Shown piece by piece: positions 55,799 to 64,000 of a stretch of 64,000 nt of DNA (position 1 is its first letter; each line of letters opens with the position of its first letter). Under the pieces are notes generated by a model. The model was given only the letters and a program-made list of their open reading frames with translations, did not search any database and had not been told where the DNA came from. The DNA is from Endothia cerciana (Eukaryota; Ascomycota; Sordariomycetes; Diaporthales; Cryphonectriaceae), in assembly GCA_026119935.1 (NCBI GenBank), contig JALRMH010000008.1:248001-312000 (forward strand), written 5' to 3'. The translations under genes were made by a program, and so were the position numbers.

Positions 55799-58700
55799 CG
55801 TGACAGAATGCAAAGTACGTCTGGGAGGGGGCGCTCGTGTCTCTTGCAGTTTACACAAGGCGCCTTGCGGACTCGGCTCTTTTTGGGTCGAATAACTTGG
55901 AAAGCAAGATGGAATTGATCTCCTAAGCCCTTTACCTAATATTCCACTCGCTCTCGTGACTCCTCGTGCAATCCTTAGCCTCTCAAGGTTGAATACGCCG
56001 ACTGATCCTAACCTCTATGTCCCGATTGGGGAAGACCGCGAGCTTGGGGGGGTGGGGGGGCGAGCACGTCATCCTCAGCTTCAGCTTGGCTTGCGGCACG
56101 ACATTCTGGGAACCGTCCTGGGAGCACAGCGCCCGAGAGCCGGACGGTTGCATGCTACGGCCGACGCGTTGTGAATAAGTACCTTCACACGTGAATTTTT
56201 TTTTTATTTTTTTATTTTTTTTCACGATATATGGGCCGCGTTTGCAGAGCGGACGGCGCTTCTGTGAGGCAGGTGGGTCAAGGTGAGTACGGGGCGGATG
56301 CTCAGGTTAGGAGTCCATCCACGTGCCGGTGCCGGAAGTACTGTACTATGGTTGACGGCGGAGAAGTTTCCCTGCTATCCTCACTTTAGAGGTGATCGCA
56401 GCTGTTTAAACGTTCATATCTACAGGCGCTTGATCCACTTGACTCGGGGGCCCTGGTGGAACGAAGTAAAAACCTACGGGGCCATGCAGATGGGTCCCAA
56501 TCGAGAGAGACGGGACTTCACCGAGAAGGAGATCTCTCATATCGAAGCTGTTCTGGCCCATGAGTCCCACAGGTTCGGGAGGCCGAATAAGCAGACGGCA
56601 AGGGGGACAGATCTTCGAGAACCAGATGGCGCTCCAAGCCATCATCGACCGCCGCGAGCAGACAGGCAGACCGTCCAGAAGCGGTGGATGAAAGAATCCA
56701 CACCAAAGCGGTGCCAGATTATCTTGAACCGCCTGGCCAGCTATGGCCTCTGATTGCCTCCTACCCTCCTCCGATACTACCCCGGCGGGCCGAAGCAGAA
56801 AGTCAATGGGAAGGAAGGCGATGCTTTCACCATGCCCCGACTTGGATGAACCAGAACGACCTGGATAAGGACGAGTCTTTTACTGCTAGTGCTTGAATTT
56901 CGAGCTTGCCATACTCCCTATGTTCACACAGCGAGCGAGACCTTCAGCCGTCCACGTTTGGATCATCACGGGCCGCTATTGTCCTCGGCCGGTATTTGCA
57001 AGGCTACGTCACAGAATCCACCGGTACGATGTTCCCTGAGACGTATCGTCGACCGGTCCCGGGAGGATGAACGGCCCATATCAGCCCCGTTCGCGGTGAC
57101 ACACGAATCGCGCCGGGGGGCCGCTGCAACCATGGATATGGCTTATGGATGACACCTGGTTAGAGGAGTAGGAGACGCAGCTCTGGGGCCGCTCACGGCG
57201 AGTAAAACATACCGCACTGTTAATGTTTGACAACCGCTCGCTCATGGTCTTTAGCACGCTGCTCTTTGTGCCGTCCTCGTCTGCCTACCCCGGGGAACTA
57301 CCACGGACGGAGATTCTGTATGCGCAAGGTCAACTTCGTGATCGAGAAAACCCACGACTCTGTGCCTGGCAGTTCACTCCGACTATCACAGGTGACGGTA
57401 TCTCGAGCGGCAAAGAGAGAGCATGCTGTCTTACGAGCCTCGTCCACACTCCAAGACCCCACCTCAGCGTGCTAGGAGGTTCGGCTAGCGGCTTCATCAG
57501 CCGTATGGCTGGGCGGGTGAGATGTTTGTACTGGAGCAGACGAAGCTCATCCCTTTTATTTTCTGACAATTTTATGATCGAGAGTATATGTCTGCAACTC
57601 GTGCTCAGCTATATAGCTGGTAGCAGGTCCTGCCTGCTAGGTACCCACGTGTACAAAGACTGTTAAGAGTACCCAAAGGGGCCTTTCTCACGGCCGTATG
57701 GCCAACACTGAGGGAAGGTTTCAAGGATGGAGGCATCAGCGAGGCCCCAGTCGAGCATCTTGTGTGGAGGAACGGGAACACAGTGGTCATGTCACTAACC
57801 ACGGCGTCAACGCTCATGCCGATGCGCCGAGTGAACGTTGTCCGTCCCAACTCGCAAAGTCACTTGTCCATATCAGCCAAACTGTCTCCAACACTTCCAA
57901 CTGAGACAACCGTGGCTATTGGCCTAGTGGTAAGAACCACGAGTACCACTGCAGTTCAACCGGATCAAGCCTAGATGTGCCAGAGGCTCCGAGTCCGAAT
58001 CTGCCGCAAAGAAAAAGTGGGCGATGGCATGTTAAGTAAATACCCAGCGGCCTCCCGAGTCCGATCTGGCCTGGGCTAGAACAAGGGACGCCGTCTAAGT
58101 GATGCGCTGCAGAGTCCGGTATGCTGGCGCCCTGAAAGACGGGTGTATCTGCGCAGGGCGCGAGGGGGACTGGCGGCTGGGGACCGGTCTTTTTTTTTTT
58201 TTTGCCTTGCCTTGTGGTGGCTGGTAGTCTGTGGTGTCGCGCATTATGGTGCGATGAGAGGTTGCCTGGGTCGCCTGGTGAGGTGAGGGGATGGCAGGGT
58301 CCTCTTCGAAGAGTTCATACACTCTCGGCCCTGTCTTCTGATGGAGGGCAACGTCGGGCTGCAGACTTGAAGTGTGAAGATCATCTCGTGTACAAGACGT
58401 GAGAGGAGACAAGCATATCCTCTCTGTTCATTAAGTCAGGCATGTCACCTAAGTAGCCAACCCCTCAAGGCGTGTTGGCTCACTGCTTACATAGTACATG
58501 CGACCCGCGAACGCACCGCCTGGCCTGGACAACCGGCCTTGAGCAAGGCCTGACGGCCCGTTACGTCTGGAGATGGACCTGAATCGGACAATTCTCAGCC
58601 GTGGCGCACGCGATGGGAATCTATGGTTGCACTGGGCTCGCACGCTGTGGTGGAGGCAATCATCTAGTCATAGGACTGTCATTGACGGCATGAGAACGTC

Positions 58701-58894
58701 GTACTATCGTGCCTGTCCCTAGAGCCCCATGCCGCCGATATTTAGTACCAGAGCGATACCATCCTGCGATACCATCCTGCTTGGCCGTCCCAACCCATTT
58801 GTTTACAGAATTGTGAAAAAGGAAATCATTACCTTCTCCCTGTCGCACCGCAAGCCAACCAGCGCAGCTGGCGCATCTAAAAGGTATCTCTCAT
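55799..58894. other. Gene-poor stretch, about 3.1 kb
   Basis: Upstream of met17. It holds T-rich tracts (56189-56222 and 58190-58203). Two open frames are discussed under findings: a broken one at 56480-56692 and one with a signal-like start at 57223-57666. No gene is firmly supported. Confidence 0.45.
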
Positions 58895-59106
58895 CTACCC
58901 CTTCCCAGCGACGGCCTCATCCTCGCTGCCCACAAACGTCCCAAGTTCCCACTCCTCATCCGCCACACCCAGCGTCGACCACCTCCCGGCCCGCCGATCC
59001 GCCCACGCCTTCAACACCATCTCCACGCTCGGCCGCGGCGCGGGCGACGCGGGCGTGTACCCGTAGAAGGCCCTCCCGTCCCCGCCGCCGCCGAAGAACG
59101 ACCTCC

Positions 59107-59790
59107 TTACGCGGCCATGGCGGCCTCCTTCATCGACGGGCCCGCCCGCTGCTCGAACTGCACCTGGGTGTTGCCAGGGCCCCTGCGGAGGCCCGCCGAG
59201 CCCCCCTTCAGGGCGTCCTTGAGGGTGAACGCGGCGGTGGCGGCCCAGAGGGCGAACTCGAAGGCGCCGAAGACGGTGGCGGCGCGCGCGGAGCCGCAGA
59301 CGGCGCCGCGGCAGAAGAGGAGCCTGGACAGGAACACGCCCATGGCGACGAAGCCGGCAAAGTAGAAGACGACGTTGGTCACCTCGAAGCAGAGGACGGC
59401 CCAGGGGTGGTGGACTTGGGGGGGGGGGGGGTTGAGTCAGCGAGGTTGGCTCGGAAGATCACACGCGGACAGACTGGTGTCTGGGAGTGCAGAAGGCATC
59501 TTGGGACTCACACTTGGGCATAAACCTGGGGGCCACCTCGAGGTAGGCGATGGAGATGAGAGAGAAGAGAGGCACGAAGACCAGGAAGTTGACCTGGGAT
59601 GGTGACGATGTCAAGGTGTCGACATTGTACCAGTTCGCGACTGTTTGCGTCCTGTTAGCGGCCGCCCTCTGAAGCCGAGTCCTGCCCCGTGGTGTGAAAA
59701 GACTACCGTACCGTATGCAGCGAGGCCGACAATGACGACGGCGAGGACGCCTTGCACGGCGCGCAGAGCGAGCATCAGTGGGAAACCCAT
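59107..59790 (-). CDS. MARVEL-domain membrane protein
   Basis: Exons 59790-59712, 59640-59512 and 59414-59107 give 171 residues. Four membrane spans fit the MARVEL layout: residues 5-26 (MLALRAVQGVLAVVIVGLAA), 45-62 (VNFLVFVPLFSLISIAYL), about 75-100 (AVLCFEVTNVVFYFAGFVAM) and 115-135 (ATVFGAFEFALWAATAAF). The short cytosolic tail carries Lys and Arg. Two Cys flank the third loop (FCRGAVCGS), as usual in this fungal family. MARVEL proteins sit in membrane subdomains and vesicles; the precise role is unknown. The second intron has a 14-nt C run on the coding strand, four bases before the acceptor. Confidence 0.9.
59418..59431 (-). repeat. C14 homopolymer next to an acceptor
   Basis: On the coding (-) strand this is fourteen C followed by AAG, the acceptor of the second intron of the MARVEL gene. 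It stands where a polypyrimidine tract would be. Confidence 0.9.
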
Positions 59791-62338
59791 TTTGTAATAC
59801 GGAAGAGGCGTAAGGATCGTCGCGTCGTTTCTTATCGTTCTACCCGACGGGAGTATGAAGAAGACCGGGCCAGCACGTCTGTGAGAGGGTCTCCAAAGTA
59901 ATGAGGGAAAGTCAGTCGGTAAAGGGGAATCTGCAAGCAACCTGTGCGCTGGAGAGGGGCGGAGTAGGAGAAACAAGAGAGTGGGAGTAATGCAAAAGTT
60001 AATAACACATCAGGGCCGGGAATCTTATTAGATTGGGGGGGGGGGGGAGGCGAGGGTGGTGTGCATGCAGACGCATTAAGCATGAGGCTCGGTATTTAGG
60101 AGCAGCGAGTCTGTCGACGTGCACAATAGCCGGGAATGCTCCGCTTTGTGGTTTAGTCGAACACGCCTCGACTGCCATCCTGAAGCCCTCTTGAAACGCG
60201 GCTTGGCAGCGGCCCCCCGGCCCCTCGTTGTGACTCCCCTGTACTGCATCGGACGGGCCAGCATCAATGCTAGAAATTGACCAATATAGATCTGCACCTA
60301 TGAGCGGGCTGCAGGGACCCGGCCGGTGGAGGCAGGTATCCTCGTAACCGCCGGTGGTCGTTGAACAGGCGCTTACATAGCAGGTCGGAACCCAGGGCGG
60401 ATGGGACGGCTGGGCTAGAGAGTCGACTGATCTTTTCGCGTTTGAATGCATGAGTCTACGAGGCCTGGGTCACCGCGGGAAAAGAGAGACGATTCCACCT
60501 AGTGTCGTTCATGTCCCGGCCCGAGAGGCTGATACTATTCTCTGCAGCGTTTCGCCCCGTGCTTCGGACCGCATGCAGCCTCGCTGAAGGGGGCGAGGCT
60601 AAGGTCCTCTCGCAGAGCCGCCACGCGTAGCACTACCATACGCAGAAGATGATGTACTCGAGCAGGGCGGACTTGGGGCGTGGGGTTGAAACAAGAAGGG
60701 AATCGTATTGAAGTGCTCTTGGGGGGGGGGGGACATTCACCAAGGCATGCTGGGCCATCTCGTCTCCGGCGCCTACATTCTTCGACACCTTGGCAGTCTC
60801 TGTGTGGTAAGAGCCCACGGGAGATGGTCTTGGCTACAGAGGCGATGTGGTTGATGGCCCCCCGTCACACACGTCAGCGGTCGACCAGCTCCATCTGCCA
60901 GGATGGAGTCTGCCAGATGTCCTCAGTCTGGGGTCCGCAAAGCGTCTGGGCTGCCATAGCACTCCAGATGCCAAGCCGTCGTGTGGACCAGGAGCTCGCA
61001 GCGAACAGGGCCCGGATGAAGCCCGTGCGGGAGCTCGAGCAAACATATCTCAAAGTTTAACACTTGCCCCGGGTCGAAATGAGACCTTCTTCCCCTGATC
61101 AGCTGTCAACGCGCTCCGTGCCGTCCGGAGCGGGGTCATGGTGGGAGCCTTGACACCACCTTGGCGAACAGGGCTATCGTGCAGACGTGCGAGGTATGGC
61201 CGGGCAAAGAAGCCGCGATCTGGAAAGGAGAAAGCGACCTCAAGACTTGTCGAAGACGTCAGGTTAGGCTATGTTGGGCGACGGGCGAGGGCTACACGGT
61301 CAGCCCCGAGTGACTGCGTGTGGGGGACTGAAGATTGCAATGGCCGGCGGCGTAGTGTTGATGGGTCCACCGTAACCACCAAGTGATTCTGGCTGTACCG
61401 ACTGCAAAGCGCGAGAGATGTCGCACACATTGAACGGTGCTAAGATGGTGGCCATCGACGCGAGGGTATGCGAGGTAAGATGGTCAGCACAAGGCTGTGG
61501 CCGTGTAGCAAGACCCAGGAAGCCCTGAAGCATGTGACACCGGATCTGGCATCAGATCTGGGGCGCAGCACTATCTTGCGCGCGGCCAGCCTGGTATGGC
61601 TTGGTGTTAGTGGGCGAGGCTTTCAGCTGCCAGCGGGAGGTGATTAGCGGCCGTCTTGGCCAGGGTCAGGCCCAGAGCTGCCGGCCGAGGGAAGTTGAAG
61701 TCGACTTCCACCATGAGATGACTACTTCTCGAGGTTGGAAGTGGGCGAGATTATTCCTAAAGGCCGGGGGGTGGCGATGGTGTGCAGCTTAGGATAAAGA
61801 TATGTGAAAAAAGTTTAAGGGAGTATTTGGGGTCTCGCGTCAGGCTTCTAAGTCTCGTTTTCTGGTTCGTCACGTTTGACGTTGGTGAGCCTCAGCCGAG
61901 GCACAGGACCCGCTCGTCTTTCAGAAGAGTTGGGCTTGTCGGTGTCGGGCACTGTACTACTTCTGAGGAACGGGAATAGGTAAATAGTATGGAGGTCCAG
62001 ATGGGCAGCCGAACCGCGCACGTAGCATACTATGTACATAAGTAGAAGAGCATATCTTTTGTTGCCGCCTTGGTCGTCTGCCAATGGCAATGACGCAGTT
62101 CAAGCTGTTTGCCGAGGCACTCGGGGGACCCACCAAGACTGAGCTGGTCATCCGCACCCCGTCCAAGTCCCCGGACTTGAGGATCGCCTTCCTGACATGT
62201 CTTCACAGCTTCCCTCGAGTGACCGCCCGATCTCTTTGCTGCCTCCTCTGGTGACCATGTTATAGTGCATTCCAGCCCTCTCTTGCGAGATCTTCTTCCC
62301 CAGAGCTGCACGGCTGCACGAAGTCTCGCTTGTGACGA

Positions 62339-62369
<31 letters not shown>

Positions 62370-62480
62370 CTCCTCCCTGGTACGGCGCCTCCCGACCTGT
62401 CCGTCCGCACACCCTCTGATCATCCTTCAAGCTCTTCGCCGACTGGCCGAGTTCTGTTACCAGGAGTTTCCCCCTTCAAA
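59791..62480. other. Divergent intergenic region, 2.7 kb
   Basis: Upstream of the MARVEL gene (-) and of the acyl-CoA synthetase (+). It has G runs at 60035-60047 and 60721-60732 and a GAC repeat close to the synthetase start. No other gene supported. Confidence 0.5.
62334..62369 (+). repeat. (GAC)n microsatellite in a leader
   Basis: Nine GAC units, one variant, then two more, about 110 nt before the synthetase ATG, so probably in its 5' UTR. Confidence 0.9.
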
Positions 62481-64000
62481 ATGCGTCCCGATCCACAGGT
62501 CAAGGCGCTCCTCCAGAAGTGCCAGACGCCTCCCCCTCCTGGGACTCCCTACAGTCTCCCGATCCCGGGCTCTGAGCGCGAGAACCGAACTGCCATATAC
62601 CGCAACTGGGCCTTTCGCGATGGGCCTCTGATGGAACGATTAGAGCCCTACGTCTCGACCTTCCACGACCTCTTCGAGGACGCCTGGCAGGCCCGTCCGC
62701 ACAAGCGCATGCTGGGATGGAGGCCCTGGAATCCTACTACTAAGACGTGGGAGCCCAGATACGTCTGGATGACCTACGCCGAGGTCGCTGAGCGGAGGAA
62801 GAACCTCGGCGCAGGCATCGCGGAGCTTCACCAGCAGATCGGCATCACGGCGCCAACGTATGGCGTTGGCATCTGGTCCCAGAACCGGCCCGAGTGGCAG
62901 ATCACGGGTGCGTTTACGCCGATAAATGTGGCGCCTCTCGATGGGTTCCAGTACTGATACAAGGACAGAGCTGGCGTTGGTTACCCAATCACTGTATCCG
63001 GTCACCCTATACGAGACCCTCGGCCCTCAGACGACCGAGTACATTATCAACCATGGCGAGTTGGCCTGCGTCGTCTGCTCCCTCCCGCACGTCCCGACCC
63101 TGCTGAAGATCGCGCCCAAGGTCCCTACTCTCAGGCTCATCATCACCCTCGACTCCCTAGACGAAGGCGAGATGGCCGGTCACTCCAAGCGCGAACTGCT
63201 CAACAGGTTGGCAGCGGACAGTGGCATCCAGATATTCTCAATGACCGAGGTGGAGGCGCTGGGGCAAAAGTCTGGGCGGCAGATGCGACCTCCCAAGAAA
63301 GACGACATCTTCACCATCAATTACACGTCTGGCACGACTGGCGACCCCAAGGGTGTCGTCCTTGACCACGCAAACGCGGTTGCTGGTATCTCATGTGCTC
63401 GCACGACCGGTACCGTGAAGGAGGGCGACGTCCATATGTCCTACCTGCCGTTGGCACACATTTTCGGACGCATGGCTGATCAGGCTGCTTTCCTCTCCGG
63501 TGCTACTGTTGGGTACTTCCACGGTGACATCCCAACCCTGGTGGAGGATATGAAGATTTTGAAGCCAACAGGTTTCATGTCCGTACCCCGTCTCTACAAT
63601 CGCTTCCAAGCTGCGATCACCCAAGCCACCGTCGAGGCCGATGGATTCAGAGGTGCGCTCTCCCGGCACATCATAAACACCAAGAAGGCCAGTATGAAAC
63701 TTCCCCCGGGCAAGGCCACCAACAAGCACTTCCTCTATGACAGGATATGGACCCCGAAGGTGCTGGCAGCCGTTGGTCTGGAGCGTGCGCACTCGATGGT
63801 CAGCGGTAGTGCCCAGCTTGATCCTGATGTCCAGACGTTCCTCCGTGCGGCCTTTGGCAACAACTTCACCCAGGGCTTCGGCATGACGGAGACGTACGCC
63901 GTGGGCATAGTCCAGTACAACAATGACTATAGCACAGGCAACCTGGGCGCTCTCATGCCTTTTGTAGAGGCCTGTCTCGAGTCCGCCCCTGACCTGGAGT
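62481..64000 (+). CDS. Long-chain acyl-CoA synthetase, Faa2-like (5' part)
   Basis: AMP-forming ligase that activates fatty acids with ATP and CoA; the N-terminus most resembles the peroxisomal Faa2 type that feeds beta-oxidation. Exon 1 is 62481-62907; the 61-nt intron is followed by exon 2 from 62969, which runs open to the window edge, giving about 486 residues of a protein that should be near 700. Motifs are PYSLPIPGSE, VWMTYAEVAERRKNLG, ELALVTQSLYPVTLYETLGP (start of exon 2), the ATP/AMP P-loop YTSGTTGDPKG (about 261-271), and FTQGFGMTETYA in the AMP-binding region. The C-terminal domain and any peroxisomal targeting signal lie outside the window, so location is inference. The ATG at 62481 has a good AAA context. 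Confidence 0.93.

Noticed and set aside
58729..59523. 264-codon + strand frame over the MARVEL gene
   Set aside because: GC-rich antisense shadow; the - strand gene has four membrane spans and consistent splicing.

Overview
The window is nuclear DNA of a filamentous ascomycete, most likely a Sordariomycete (Pezizomycotina). The evidence is GC-rich coding sequence, short spliceosomal introns (mostly 45-250 nt with GTRNGT donors and YAG acceptors), gene spacing typical of these fungi, and several proteins of clearly fungal type: a GPI-anchored yapsin-like protease, Rho1, a GT34 glycosyltransferase and O-acetylhomoserine sulfhydrylase. I cannot name the genus. No rRNA, tRNA, CRISPR array or intact transposon was recognised. 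Exon coordinates were worked out by hand from frame and splice-site continuity; in every spliced model below the exon lengths sum to a multiple of three.

Layout. 1-5.1 kb: gene-poor, with one decayed MFS sugar-transporter pseudogene (2404-3979). 5.1-14.9 kb: sphingosine-1-phosphate lyase (+), mitochondrial pyruvate dehydrogenase kinase (-), a coiled-coil protein (+) and a GT34 galactosyl/mannosyltransferase (-). 16.6-20.7 kb: RING-CH membrane E3 ligase (-), proteasome subunit alpha2 (+) and an RCC1-repeat protein (-). 22-30.3 kb: an 807-residue protein of unknown function (+), Get1 (+), a multi-pass membrane protein (+) and the golgin Rud3 (-). 31.2-36.1 kb: NIFK/Nop15-like nucleolar RRM protein (-), Sec61 gamma/Sss1 (+) and a PTAR1-like prenyltransferase-alpha-repeat protein (+). 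38.2-44 kb: GPI-anchored aspartyl protease (+), vacuolar amino-acid transporter (+) and a 29-residue cysteine-rich microprotein (+). 45.4-46.6 kb: Rho1 (-). 46.6-51.4 kb: a 4.8-kb stretch without a convincing gene. 51.4-55.8 kb: WW-domain/prion-like protein (+), EMC7 (-) and O-acetylhomoserine sulfhydrylase (-). 59.1-59.8 kb: MARVEL protein (-). 62.5 kb to the edge: 5' part of a Faa2-like acyl-CoA synthetase (+).

Most genes are conserved housekeeping genes, so this reads as a core chromosome arm and not as an accessory island. Several act in the secretory pathway: Get1 (tail-anchored protein insertion), Sss1 (translocon), EMC7 (ER membrane complex), Rud3 (Golgi tether), the GT34 enzyme, the RING-CH ligase and the secreted protease. 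They are interspersed with other functions, and I see no operon-like logic or biosynthetic cluster.

Most worth a second look: the spliced 29-residue Cys-rich microprotein behind a TATA box; the transporter pseudogene that kept introns but lost blocks of exon; a GC-AG intron and an acidic insertion in the proteasome alpha2 gene; unusually many 10-16-nt G/C homopolymers, several inside introns; very small exons (20-30 nt); and a few open frames in the gene-poor stretches that need RNA evidence.
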